From Cherax quadricarinatus (Eukaryota > Arthropoda > Malacostraca > Decapoda > Parastacidae), in contig NC_091374.1 of NCBI RefSeq assembly GCF_038502225.1, positions 1,741,909-1,805,908 of the forward strand: a stretch of DNA of 64,000 nucleotides, given 5' to 3'. A model generated the notes under the pieces. It was given only the letters and a program-made list of their open reading frames with translations. It made no database searches and was not told the origin of the DNA. A program made the position numbers and the translations under genes. This document shows positions 42,540-54,252 of the stretch, one piece after another (position 1 is the stretch's first letter; every line of letters starts with the position of its first letter).

Positions 42540-45500
42540 GTCACAGTTCTTTCATCTCCCACCACTAGTTCCTCCTTCACTTCTTTCATCTCCCACCACT
42601 AGTTCCTCCTTCACTTCTTTCATCTCCCACCACTAGTTCCTCCTTCACTTCTTTCATCTCCCACCACTAGTTCCTCCTTCACTTCTTTCATCTCCCACCA
42701 CTAGTTCCTCCTTCACTTCTTTCATCTCCCACCACTAGTTCCTCCTTCACTTCTTTCATCTCCCACCACTAGTTCCTCCTTCACTTCTTTCATCTCCCAC
42801 CACTAGTTCCTCCTTCTTTCATCTCCCAGTACTAGTTCCTCGTTCACTTCTTTCATTTCCCAGTACTAGTTCCTCCTTCACTTCTTTCATCTCCCAGCAC
42901 TAGTTCCTCCTTCAATTCTTTCATTTCCCAGTACTAGTTCCTCCTTCACTTCTTTCATCTCCCAGCACTAGTTCCTCCTTCAATTCTTTCATTTCCCAGT
43001 ACTAGTTCCTCCTTCACTTCTTTCATCTCCCAGCACTAGTTCCTCCTTCACTTCTTTCATCTCCCAGCACTAGTTCCTCCTCCACTTCTTTCATCTCCCA
43101 GCACTAGTTCCTCCTTCACTTCTTTCATCTCCCAGCGCTAGTTCCTCCTTCACTTCTTTCATCTCCCAGCACTAGTTCCTCCTTCACTTCTTTCATCTCC
43201 CAGCACTAGTTCCTCCTTCACTTCTTTCATCTCCCAGCACTAGTTCCTCCTTCACTTCTTTCATCTCCCAGCACTAGTTCCTCCTTCACTTCTTTCATCT
43301 CCCAGCACTAGTTCTTCCTTCACCTCCCAGCACTAGTTCTTCCTTCACCTCCCAGCACTAGTTCTTCCTTCACCTCCCAGCACTAATTCTTCCTTCACTT
43401 CCTTCACCTCCCAGCACTAGTTCTTCCTTCACCTCCCAGCACTAGTTCTTCCTTCACCTCCCAGCACTAGTTCTTCCTTCACCTCCCAGCACTAGTTCTT
43501 CCTTCACCTCCCAGCACTAGTTCTTCCTTCACCTCCTAGCACTAGTTCTTCACCTCCCAGCACTGGTTCTTCCTTCACCTCCTAGCACTAGTTCTTCCTT
43601 CACCTCCCAGCACTGGTTCTTCCTTCATTTCCTTCACCTCCCAGCACTAGTTCTTCCTTCACCTCCCAGCACTAGTTCTTCCTTCACTTCCTTCACCTCC
43701 CAGCACTAGTTCTTCCTTCACCTCCCAGCACTAGTTCTTCCTTCACCTCCCAGCACTAGTTCTTCCTTCACCTCCCAGCACTGGTTCTTCCTTCATTTCC
43801 TTCACCTCCCAGCACTAGTTCTTCCTTCACCTCCCAGCACTAGTTCTTCCTTCACTTCCTTCACCTCCCAGCACTAGTTCTTCCTTCACCTCCCAGCACT
43901 AGTTCTTCCTTCACCTCCCAGCACTGGTTCTTCCTTCATTTCCTTCACCTCCCAGCACTAGTTCTTCCTTCACCTCCCAGCACTAGTTCTTCCTTCACTT
44001 CCTTCACCTCCCAGCACTAGTTCTTCCTTCACCTCCCAGCACTAATTCTTCCTTCACTTCCTTCACCTCCCAGCACTAGTTCTTCCTTCACCTCCCAGCA
44101 CTAGTTCTTCCTTCACCTCCCAGCACTAGTTCTTAATTCACCTCCCAGCACTAGTTCTTCCTTCACCTCCCAGCACTAGTTCTTCCTTCACCTCCCAGCA
44201 CTAGTTCTTCCTTCACCTCCCAGCACTAGTTCTTCCTTCACCTCCTAGCACTAGTTCTTCCTTCACCTCCCAGCACTAGTTCTTCCTTCACCTCCCAGCA
44301 CTGGTTCTTCCTTCATTTCCTTCACCTCCCAGCACTAGTTCTTCCTTCACTTCCTTCATCTCCCAGCACTAGTTCTTCCTTCACTTCCTTCACCTCCCAG
44401 CACTAGTTCTTCCTTCACTTCCTTCACCTCCCAGCACTAGTTCTTCCTTCACTTCCTTCACCTCCCAGCACTAGTTCTTCCTTCACTTCCTTCATCTCCC
44501 AGCACTAGTTCTTCCTTCACCTCCCAGCACTAGTTCTTCCTTCACCTCCCAGCACTAGTTCTTCCTTCACTTCCTTCATCTCCCAGCACTAGTTCTTCCT
44601 TCACCTCCCAGCACTAGTTCTTCCTTCACTTCCTTCACCTCCCAGCACTAGTTCTTCCTTCACCTCCCAGCACTAGTTCTTCCTTCACTTCCTTCATCTC
44701 CCAGCACTAGTTCTTCCTTCACCTCCCAGCACTAGTTCTTCCTTCACTTCCTTCACCTCCCAGCACTAGTTCTTCCTTCACCTCCCAGCACTAGTTCTTC
44801 CTTCACTTCCTTCACCTCCCAGCACTAGTTCTTCCTTCACTTCCTTCACCTCCCAGCACTAGTTCTTCCTTCACTTCCTTCATCTCCCAGCACTAGTTCT
44901 TCCTTCACTTCCTTCATCTCCCAGCACTAGTTCTTCCTTCACTTCCTTCACCTCCCAGCACTAGTTCTTCCTTCACTTCCTTCATCTCCCAGCACTAGTT
45001 CTTCCTTCACCTCCCAGCACTAGTTCTTCCTTCACTTCCTTCATCTCCCAGCACTAGTTCTTCCTTCACCTCCCAGCACTAGTTCTTCCTTCACTTCCTT
45101 CATCTCCCAGCACTAGTTCTTCCTTCACCTCCCAGCACTAGTTCTTCCTTCACTTCCTGCATCTCCCAGCACTAGTTCTTCCTTCACTTCCTTCATCTCC
45201 CAGCACTAGTTCTTCCTTCACTTCCTTCACCTCCCAGCACTAGTTCTTCCTTCACTTCCTTCACCTCCCAGCACTAGTTCTTCCTTCACTTCCTTCATCT
45301 CCCAGCACTAGTTCTTCCTTCACTTCCTTCATCTCCCAGCACTAGTTCTTCCTTCACTTCCTTCACCTCCCAGCACTAGTTCTTCCTTCACTTCCTTCAT
45401 CTCCCAGCACTAGTTCTTCCTTCACCTCCCAGCACTAGTTCTTCCTTCACTTCCTTCATCTCCCAGCACTAGTTCTTCCTTCACTTCCTTCATCTCCCAG

Positions 45501-48500
45501 CACTAGTTCTTCCTTCACTTCCTTCATCTCCCAGCACTAGTTCTTCCTTCACTTCCTTCATCTCCCAGCACTAGTTCTTCCTTCACCTCCCAGCACTAGT
45601 TCTTCCTTCACTTCCTTCATCTCCCAGCACTAGTTCTTCCTTCACCTCCCAGCACTAGTTCTTCCTTCACTTCCTTCACCTCCCAGCACTAGTTCTTCCT
45701 TCACTTCCTTCACCTCCCAGCACTAGTTCTTCCTTCACTTCCTTCTAGTTCTTCCTTCTCCCAGCACTAGTTCTTCCTTCACTTCCTTCATCTCCCAGCA
45801 CTAGTTCTTCCTTCACCTCCCAGCACTAGTTCTTCCTTCACTTCCTTCATCTCCCAGCACTAGTTCTTCCTTCACTTCCTTCATCTCCCAGCACTAGTTC
45901 TTCCTTCACTTCCTTCCTCCCAGCACTAGTTCTTCCTTCACTTCCTTCATCTCCCAGCACTAGTTCTTCCTTCACCTCCCAGCACTAGTTCTTCCTTCAC
46001 TTCCTTCATCTCCCAGCACTAGTTCTTCCTTCACCTCCCAGCACTAGTTCTTCCTTCACTTCCTTCACCTCCCAGCACTAGTTCTTCCTTCACTTCCTTC
46101 ATCTCCCAGCACTAGTTCTTCCTTCATCTCCCAGCACTAGTTCTTCCTTCACTTCCTTCACCTCCCAGCACTAGTTCTTCCTTCACTTCCTTCATCTCCC
46201 AGCACTAGTTCTTCCTTCACTTCCTTCATCTCCCAGCACTAGTTCTTCCTTCACTTCCTTCACCTCCCAGCACTAGTTCTTCCTTCATCTCCCAGCACTA
46301 GTTCTTCCTTCACTTCCTTCATCTCCCAGCACTAGTTCTTCCTTCACCTCCAAGCACTAGTTCTTCCTTCACTTCCTTCATCTCCCAGCACTAGTTCTTC
46401 CTTCACCTCCCAGCACTAGTTCTTCCTCCCAGCACTAGTTCTTCCTTCACTTCCCTCTACTTCCTTCACCTCCCAGCACTAGTTCTTCCTTCACTTCCTT
46501 CACCTCCCAGCACTAGTTCTTCCTTCACTTCCTTCATCTCCCAGCACTAGTTCTTCCTTCACTTCCTTCATCTCCCAGCACTAGTTCTTCCTTCACTTCC
46601 TTCACCTCCCAGCACTAGTTCTTCCTTCACTTCCTTCATCTCCCAGCACTAGTTCTTCCTTCACTTCCTTCATCTCCCAGCACTAGTTCTTCCTTCACTT
46701 CCTTCATCTCCCAGCACTAGTTCTTCCTTCACCTCCCAGCACTTCACTTCCTTCACCTCCCAGCACTAGTTCTTCCTTCACTTCCTTCATCTCCCAGCAC
46801 TAGTTCTTCCTTCACTTCCTTCACCTCCCAGCACTAGTTCTTCCTTCACTTCCTTCATCTCCCAGCACTAGTTCTTCCTTCACTTCCTTCATCTCCCAGC
46901 ACTAGTTCTTCCTTCACTTCCTTCATCTCCCAGCACTAGTTCTTCCTTCACTTCCTTCATCTCCCAGCACTAGTTCTTCCTTCACTTCCTTCATCTCCCA
47001 GCACTAGTTCTTCCTTCACTTCCTTCATCTCCCAGCACTAGTTCTTCCTTCACTTCCTTCATCTCCCAGCACTAGTTCCCAGCACTAGTTCTTCCTTCAC
47101 TTCCTTCCTCCCAGCACTAGTTCTTCCTTCACTTCCTTCACCTCCCAGCACTAGTTCTTCCTTCACTTCCTTCATCTCCCAGCACTAGTTCTTCCTTCAC
47201 TTCCTTCACCTCCCAGCACTAGTTCTTCCTTCACTTCCTTCATCTCCCAGCACTAGTTCTTCCTTCTCCCAGCACTAGTTCTTCCTTCACTTCCTTCACC
47301 TCCCAGCACTAGTTCTTCCTTCCCAGCACTACTTCCTTCACCTCCCAGCACTAGTTCTTCCTTCACCTCCCAGCACTAGTTCTTCCTTCACCTCCCAGCA
47401 CTAGTTCTTCCTTCACCTCCCAGCACTAGTTCTTCCTTCACCTCCCAGCACTAGTTCTTCCTTCACCTCCCAGCACTAGTTCTTCCTTCATCTCCCAGCA
47501 CTAGTTCTTCCTTCACTTCCTTCATCTCCCAGCACTAGTTCTTCCTTCACTTCCTTCATCTCCCAGCACTAGTTCTTCCTTCACTTCCTTCATCTCCCAG
47601 CACTAGTTCTTCCTTCACTTCCTTCATCTCCCAGCACTAGTTCTTCCTTCACTTCCTTCATCTCCCAGCACTAGTTCTTCCTTCACTTCCTTCATCTCCC
47701 AGCACTAGTTCTTCCTTCACTTCCTTCATCTCCCAGCACTAGTTCTTCCTTCACTTCCTTCACCTCCCAGCACTAGTTCTTCCTTCACTTCCTTCATCTC
47801 CCAGCACTAGTTCTTCCTTCACATCCGTCATCTACCAGCACTAGTTCTTCCTTCTTCCTTCACCTCCCAGCACTAGTTCTTCCTTCACCTCCCAGCACTA
47901 GTTCTTCCTTCACCTCCCAGCACTAGTTCTTCCTTCACTTCCTTCACCTCCCAGCACTAGTTCTTCCTTCACTTCCTTCACCTCCCAGCACTAGTTCTTC
48001 CTTCACCTCCCAGCACTAGTTCTTCCTTCACCTCCCAGCACTAGTTCTTCCTTCACCTCCCAGCACTAGTTCTTCCTTCACCTCCCAGCACTAGTTCTTC
48101 CTTCACTTCCTTCATCTCCCAGCACTAGTTCTTCCTTCACTTCCTTCACCTCCCAGCACTAGTTCTTCCTTCACTTCCTTCATCTCCCAGCACTAGTTCT
48201 TCCTTCACTTCCTTCATCTCCCAGCACTAGTTCTTCCTTCACTTCCTTCATCTCCCAGCACTAGTTCTTCCTTCACTTCCTTCATCTCCCAGCACTAGTT
48301 CTTCCTTCACTTCCTTCATCTCCCAGCACTAGTTCTTCCTTCACTTCCTTCATCTCCCAGCACTAGTTCTTCCTTCACTTCCTTCATCTCCCAGCACTAG
48401 TTCTTCCTTCACTTCCTTCATCTCCCAGCACTAGTTCTTCCTTCACTTCCTTCATCTCCCAGCACTAGTTCTTCCTTCACTTCCTTCATCTCCCAGCACT

Positions 48501-49720
48501 AGTTCTTCCTTCACTTCCTTCACCTCCCAGCACTAGTTCTTCCTTCACTTCCTTCACCTCCCAGCACTAGTTCTTCCTTCACCTCCCAGCACTAGTTCTT
48601 CCTTCACCTCCCAGCACTAGTTCTTCCTTCACTTCCTTCACCTCCCAGCACTAGTTCTTCCTTCACCTCCCAGCACTAGTTCTTCCTTCATCTCCCAGCA
48701 CTAGTTCTTCCTTCACTTCCTTCATCTCCCAGCACTAGTTCTTCCTTCACTTCCTTCATCTCCCAGCACTAGTTCTTCCTTCACTTCCTTCACCTCCCAG
48801 CACTAGTTCTTCCTTCATCTCCCAGCACTAGTTCTTCCTTCACTTCCTTCATCTCCCAGCACTAGTTCTTCCTTCACTTCCCAGCACTAGTTCTTCCTTC
48901 ACCTCCCAGCACTACTTCCTTCACCTCCCAGCACTAGTTCTTCCTTCATCTCCCAGCACTAGTTCTTCCTTCACTTCCTTCATCTCCCAGCACTAGTTCT
49001 TCCTTCACTTCCTTCACCTCCCAGCACTAGTTCTTCCTTCATCTCCCAGCACTAGTTCTTCCTTCACTTCCTTCACCTCCCAGCACTAGTTCTTCCTTCA
49101 TCTCCCAGCACTAGTTCTTCCTTCACTTCCTTCATCTCCCAGCACTAGTTCTTCCTTCACTTCCTTCATCTCCCAGCACTAGTTCTTCCTTCACTTCCTT
49201 CATCTCCCAGCACTAGTTCTTCCTTCACTTCCTTCATCTCCCAGCACTAGTTCTTCCTTCTTCCTTCACCTCCCAGCACTAGTTCTTCCTTCACCTCCCA
49301 GCACTAGTTCTTCCTTCACCTCCCAGCACTCTTCCTTCATCTCCCAGCACTAGTTCTTCCTTCTACTTCCTTCATCTCCCAGCACTAGTTCTTCCTTTCC
49401 CAGCACTAGTTCTTCCTTCACCTCCCAGCACTAGTTCTTCCTTCATCTCCCAGCACTAGTTCTTCCTTCACTTCCTTCATCTCCCAGCACTAGTTCTTCC
49501 TTCACTTCCTTCTAGTTCCTCCTTCATCTCCCAGCACTAGTTCTTCCTTCACTTCCTTCATCTCCCAGCACTAGTTCTTCCTTCACTTCCTTCATCTCCC
49601 AGCACTAGTTCTTCCCAGCACCTTCCTTCACTTCCTTCATCTCCCAGCACTAGTTCTTCCTTCACTTCCTTCATCTCCCAGCACTAGTTCTTCCTTCACT
49701 TCCTTCATCTCCCAGCACTT
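42540..49720. repeat. 7.2-kb pyrimidine-rich minisatellite, 34/25-bp units
   Basis: The 34-bp unit contains TTCCTTCACTTCCTTCATC and TCCCAGCACTAGTTC. A 25-bp form lacks one CTTCCTTCA. The left 0.8 kb uses TTCCTCCTTCACTTCTTTC and CCCACCACTAG. From about 43310 the TTCTTCC form takes over, alternating 34 and 25. Several truncated units (about 46430, 47265, 49330, 49600) mark rearrangements. It has no open frame because TAG cycles through the frames. On the PEPD sense strand it reads GAAGGAAGTGAAGGAAGAA. Confidence 0.97.
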
Positions 49721-49791
49721 GCTCTTCACTCCGTATTGATCAGTCATTCTGCTTTGCGTATTATTCTGAGGACGGCCATCTAAAGCGTCGC

Positions 49792-50535
49792 TACACTCCC
49801 TACTCCCCCGTCTACACTCCCTACTCCCCCGTCTACACTCCCTACTCCCCCGTCTACACTCCCTACTCCCCCGTCTACACTCCCTACTCCCCCGTCTACA
49901 CTCACTACTCCCCCGTCTACACTCCCTACTCCCCCGTCTACACTCCCTACTCCCCCGTCTACACTCCCTACTCCCCCGTCTACACTCTCTACTCCCCCGT
50001 CTACACTCCCTATTCGCCCGTCTACACTCCCTACTCCCCCGTCTACACTCCCTACTCCCCCGTCTACACTCCCTACTCCCCCGTCTACACTCCCTACTCC
50101 CCGTCTACACTCCCTATTTGTCCGTCTACACTCCCTACTCCCCGTCTACACTCCCTACTCCCCCGTCTACACTCCCTACTCCCCCGTTTACACTCCCTAC
50201 TTCCCGTCTACACTCTCTACTCCCCGTCTACACTCCCTACTTCCCGTCTACACTCCCTACTCCCCCGTCTACACTCCCTACTCCCCGTCTGCACTCCCTA
50301 TTCCCTCGTCTACACTCCTTACTCCCCGTCTACACTCCCTACTCCCCAGTCTACATTCCCTACTCGCCGTCTACACTCCTTACTCCCCCGTCTACATTCC
50401 CTACTCCCCGTCTGCACTCCCTACTCCCCCGTCTACACTCCCTACTCGCCGTCTACACTCCCTACTCCCCGTCTACACTCCCTACTCCCCGTCTACACTC
50501 CCTACTCCACCGTCTACACTCCCTACTCTCCCCAG
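49792..50535. repeat. 21-bp C-rich minisatellite, about 36 copies
   Basis: The unit contains TACACTCCCTACTCCCCC and GTC. Left copies are homogeneous; the right half mixes CCCCGTC, TTCCCGTC and TCGCCGTC variants. Confidence 0.96.
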
Positions 50536-50714
50536 CTCTCTTAAACATCCTTCACATCTGTGTTTCAACAGCACTTTTCTCTCTCCTCTATCTCTAAAAC
50601 AGCCAGGAGACCTATCTTTCTCAAACTCCTTTCTCAAGTGATCTCTCTCATCCCTACTATCTTTCTCTGACTCTTACTCCTTCCTCACATAGTCATGGAG
50701 AGAATATCTGGAGG

Positions 50715-50905
50715 ATGGTGGAAGCTGGGTAGATACCTTAAGTTAGTACCCGATCATCCGGGCTGTGGTTCGTACGTTGCACTACAGTAACAGCACACCA
50801 GTAACAGCCTTGTTGATCAGGGCCCTGATGCACCTGAAGGCTTGGTCATGGACTGGGCCGAGAGGGTGTTGACTCCCGGAATACTCTCCAGGTAGACTCC
50901 ACGTA
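50715..50905 (+). mobile_element. LINE A 3' end fragment
   Basis: AGTACCCGATCATCCGGGC, TGTGGTTCGTACGTTG, AACAGCCTTGTTGATCAGGG, GGCTTGGTCATGG and ACTCTCCAGGTAGACTCC follow the LINE A terminus. Confidence 0.78.
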
Positions 50906-50925
50906 GGTAGATAGTGGAGACAAGA

Positions 50926-51502
50926 TCCCTCACAGTGGAGACAAGATCCCTCACAGTGGAGACAAGATCCCTCACAGTGGAGACAAGATCCCTCACAGTG
51001 GAGACAAGACCCTCACAGTGGAGACAAGACCACCACTGTGGAGACAAGACCCCCACAGTGGAGACAAGACCCCACCGTGGAGACAAGACCACCACTGTGG
51101 AGACAAGACCACCACTGTGGAGACAAGACCCCACTGTGGAGACAAGACCACCACTGTGGAGACAAGACCACCACTGTGGAGACAAGACCACCACTGTGGA
51201 GACAAGACCACCACTGTGGAGCCAAGACCCCACAGTGGAAACAAAACCCCCACAGTGGAGACAAGACCCCACAGTGGAGACAAGACCCCCACATTGGAGC
51301 CAAGACCCCACAGTAAAAACAAGACCCCCACATTGGAGCCAAGACCCCACAGTGGAGACAAGACCCCACAGTGGAGCCAAGATTCCCACAGTGGAGACAA
51401 GACCTCCACAGTGGAGACAAGACTCCCCCAGTGGGAGACAAGACCCCCACAGTGGAGACAAGACCTCAACCGTGGAGACAAGACTCCCACAGTGGTGACA
51501 AA
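50926..51502. repeat. 20/21-bp minisatellite, about 28 copies
   Basis: Units read GTGGAGACAAGATCCCTCACA (21, first copies), then GTGGAGACAAGACCACCACT or GTGGAGACAAGACCCCACA types. Confidence 0.95.
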
Positions 51503-51781
51503 GTTATGAGTGTTGGTGAAAGCACGCAAGAGGCCCAGCAGATCAATGTTGGAGAGGGAGCAGTGGTATGGGGGGGGGGAGTTGAGGGAGAGGGGACTAA
51601 GAAGGGGTGGAAGGGGCAATATGAGAGGAAGGGGATTATGATAGGGCGGCCATAACAAGGGAGGAGCGCCCCTCATCACTCACCGGCTTACATTAATCTC
51701 CCTTTCTCCCTCTTGTATCTCCCTCTCTCCCTATTTTATCTCCCTCTCTCTCCCTCTTGTTATATCTCCCTCTTCCTCTTG

Positions 51782-51783
<2 letters not shown>

Positions 51784-51870
<87 letters not shown>
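51784..51870. repeat. (TA)n microsatellite
   Basis: Pure TA run of about 87 bases. Confidence 0.97.
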
Positions 51871-51871
<1 letters not shown>

Positions 51872-51957
51872 GTACCAGCCGTATCCCACCGAGGCGTGGT
51901 GACCCAAAAGAAAAAACGAAAGTTTCTCCTTTTAAATTTAGTAATATATACAGAAGG

Positions 51958-52760
51958 GGTTACCTGGAGGTTATTCCGGGGATCAACGCCCCCGCGGCCC
52001 GGTCTATGACTAGGCCTCTCGATGGATCAGGGCCTGATCAACTAGGCTGTTACTGCTGGCCGCACGCAGTGTCCGACGTACGAGCCACAGCCCGGCTGAT
52101 CCGGCACTGACTTTAGGTATCTGTCCAGCTCTCTCTTGAAGGCAGCCAGGGGTTTATTGGCAATTCCCCTAATGCTTGATGGGAGGCTGTTGAACAGTTT
52201 TGGGCCCCGAACACTTATGGTGTTTTCCCTTAGTGTACCAATGGCGCCCCTATTTTTTATTGGCGGCATTTTGCATCGCCTGCCCAGTCTTTTACTTTCG
52301 TAGGGAGTGATTTCTGTGTGCAGATTTGGGACCATTCCTTCCAAGATTTTCCAAGTGTAGATTATGATATATCTCTCCCTCCTGCGTTCCAACGAGTACA
52401 AGTCAAGTGCTTCCAAGCGTTCCCAGTAGTTAAGGTGCTTGACAGAACTTATACGTGCAGTAAAGGATCTCTGTACACTCTCTAGATCTGCGATTTCACC
52501 TGCTTTGAATGGAGATGTTAATGTACAGCAGTATTCCAGCCTAGAGAGAACAAGTGATTTGAAAAGGATCATCATTGGCTTGGCATCTCTCGTTTTGAAA
52601 GTTCTCATTATCCATCCTATCATTTTCTTTGCACGTGCGATCGTGGCACTGTTACTAGCCCCTTGTTCCCGGCATATTAGTCGCCTCTTACAACACGCAT
52701 GGCTTACGGAGGAAGAATTCTGTTCCACTTCCCCAAGAATGAACATTGCATGCAGTAGGC
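51958..52760 (-). pseudogene. LINE family A, longest copy of RT C-terminus plus tail
   Basis: On the minus strand, open from about 52746 to 52042. It has an upstream extension (ASNSATIARAKKMIGWIM) before MRTFKTRDAKP. Then follow LSRLEYCC, PFKAGEIADLESVQRSF, YWERLEALDLYSLERRR, YIIIYTWKILEGMVPN, GRRCKMPPIK and FNSLPSSIRGI, ending in the 3' tail at about 51958. It is nearly identical to the copy at 29240-29890, so both are young. It is 5'-truncated before the catalytic motif. Confidence 0.88.
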
Positions 52761-53002
52761 CTACTGGCCCATGCTAGGTAGGCCTAACACTCACTCATAT
52801 ACCCAGTATGATATACCGATTCCCGAACTTATATAAAGACTAAGGCAGACTTTGGAAGGAAGCTGTTCAAGGTTAGAGACATTTAAACGTGGTAATTACA
52901 GTACCTTTTAACTTTAGTCAAACTGACTAATTCTTTAACTGGTAAGTCAACGACTTCCTAGAAGAAGAATCAGACACATGTGTAACATCTGGGTATCTTT
53001 AT

Positions 53003-53041
53003 TTGTAGACGTTTCGCCCTCCAGTGGCTTTATCAAAACAA
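53003..53041 (-). ncRNA. Hammerhead core, U3/A8 subfamily, cleavage triplet GTC
   Basis: On the minus strand: TTGATAA (53030-53036), AGCC...GGGC stem II, GAAA (53012-53015), then CGTC with cleavage predicted at 53008, followed by TACAAATAAAG. Stem I has one mismatch compared with the right arm. Confidence 0.55.
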
Positions 53042-53187
53042 TGACATAATGTGAAGAATTATGTACAGAAGATGAGGTAATCAATCCCTCAACCTTGAAG
53101 CTGGTAAACCGACGGTGCTCTTCACCAACTTCAAGGTTGAGGGACTGATTACCTCAGCTTTTGTATATAATTCTTCACGTTATATCC

Positions 53188-53226
53188 TTGTATTGATAAA
53201 GCCACTGGATGGCGAAACGTTTACAA
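53188..53226 (+). ncRNA. Hammerhead core, U3/A8 subfamily
   Basis: Stem I is TTGTA (53188-53192) with TACAA (53222-53226), 5 perfect pairs. Box 1 is TTGATAA (53193-53199). Stem II is GCCA-CTGGA-TGGC. GAAA is at 53214-53217, then CGTT with cleavage predicted after 53221. Compared with CTGATGA, both C3 and G8 are replaced, by U and A, which could keep the tertiary base pair. Confidence 0.62.
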
Positions 53227-53272
53227 ATAAAGACACCCAGATGTTACACATGTGTCTAAATTAACTTACAAA

Positions 53273-53470
53273 TTAGAAATAATCCATGAACCTCGTCTCC
53301 AGAGGTTTACCAGTTTGTCCAGTGTATGAAAGAGTGCAGAGAGCGCATGGGACCTTGTAAACACCAACACTAACAAACGGTGTGTTCTTAATTAACCTGT
53401 ATTTCATGTGGCAGAACAAACCAGGGGAAATAACCTGCGTGATTTGATTCTGGAGCACAAGGAAACTCTA
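53273..53470 (-). pseudogene. Penelope-like retroelement remnant, GIY-YIG endonuclease start
   Basis: The minus-strand frame of 61 codons contains CHMKYRLIKNTPFVSVGVYKV-type sequence in which GVYKVPC, CTLSYTGQTGK and LETRF match the N-terminal half of a GIY-YIG nuclease domain: GVY for GIY, YTG for YIG, then the helix with the conserved Arg. Cysteine pairs around PCALC are usual in Penelope-like elements, where this domain follows the reverse transcriptase. The frame stops soon after LETRF, where the hammerhead-bearing repeat begins (about 53265), so the domain is truncated. No reverse transcriptase is seen upstream. Confidence 0.7.
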
Positions 53471-53679
53471 GTTAATAATCTGGAGATTACGTAACAACCA
53501 TTCACATCAACAACTGGTTATTTTTCATGACGAGGCGTTTCGCCAACCATCGATTTGCTTTTCTTATTTAAAAAGGGAGAATATATACTAGAGACAATGG
53601 AAGTAGAGAAGTAATTTTGAGGTGCTCAGCCTTGATAGGTGTTCAGTTCCTCTGTCCTGAAAGCAGGTGCACAACAAGC

Positions 53680-53735
53680 TTTTATTGTGACAACGTTTCG
53701 CTCCACTTATGCAGTGAAACGTCATCACAACAAAT
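53680..53735 (-). repeat. Hammerhead-like terminal repeat fragment (GCTCC type)
   Basis: On the minus strand: CACTGCATAAGTGGAGC, GAAACGTTGTCACAATAAAAG. The GAAACGTTG and AATAAA blocks are kept and box 1 is lost. A second GTTTCACTGC half faces it. Confidence 0.45.
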
Positions 53736-53801
53736 GCTTGTTCTGCCCTACAACTGTCCATTTTTTTCATTATTGTCGACACTATCTCTCAGTATGCAAC
53801 T

Positions 53802-54048
53802 AAATCCCTGCCAACACAACACTGAGTACACACAACTTACTCGACTTCCAGCATCCACTACACACCCAGTCAAGTAAATCCCTGCCAACACAACACTGAG
53901 TACACACAACTTACTCGACTTCCAGCATCCACTACACACCCAGTCAAGTAAATCCCTGCCAACACAACACTGAGTACACACAACTTACTCGACTTCCAGC
54001 ATCCACTACACACCCAGTCAAGTAAATCCCTGCCAACACAACACTAAG
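53802..54048. repeat. 74-bp minisatellite, about 3.3 copies
   Basis: The unit contains AAATCCCTGCCAACACAACA, CTGAGTACACACAACTTAC and CGACTTCCAGCATCCACTAC, starting at 53802, 53876 and 53950. A diverged further copy lies at 54253-54350, beyond the inserted hammerhead element. Confidence 0.93.
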
Positions 54049-54252
54049 TGATAAATGGTTTAAAACCGACAAATTGAAGATTGAGACACTTATGCAACAT
54101 ATGGGAATCTTTATTGAAGAAACGTTTCGCCACACAGTGGCTTCATCAGTCCAATACAGATCAGAAGGGTGTAAGAACAGGAGGAGTTTGTGGTAATCAG
54201 TCCCTCAGCCTGGAGTCGATGTGTTCAGTCCATCAATCTTCTAGAGAGTACT
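54049..54252 (-). mobile_element. Half of a hammerhead-bearing element, inside the 74-bp array
   Basis: The edge reads AAAACCGACAAATTGAAGAT and TGAGACACTTATGCAAC, then the minus-strand hammerhead, GGTAATCAGTCCCTCAGCC and CAGTCCATCAATCTTCTAG. It lies between units of the 74-bp repeat, as if inserted there. Confidence 0.75.
54112..54156 (-). ncRNA. Hammerhead ribozyme, complete stems I and II
   Basis: On the minus strand: stem I TATT-GGA (54150-54156) with TCT-TC-AATA (54112-54120), one G-U pair. Box 1 CTGATGA (54143-54149), stem II GCCAC-TGT-GTGGC, GAAA (54125-54128), CGTT, cleavage predicted between 54121 and 54120. Confidence 0.75.

Larger units (their letters stand above)
52965..53265. mobile_element. 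Foldback element with two hammerhead cores
   Basis: Two arms of about 140 bases are inverted copies around about 53105-53135. Outer edges read ACACATGTGTAACATCTGGG and its complement; inner arms read CCTCAACCTTGAAG and CTTCAAGGTTGAGG. Each arm carries a hammerhead core pointing outward: minus-strand in the left arm, plus-strand in the right. Confidence 0.85.

Noticed and set aside
42540..49720. CRISPR array, because of regular repeats over 7 kb
   Set aside because: Units follow each other without unique spacers, and the genome is animal. It is a minisatellite.
53273..53458. A host GIY-YIG nuclease gene
   Set aside because: Only half of the domain is present, no splice sites or further exons are seen, and it abuts a dispersed repeat. 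A retroelement relic fits better.
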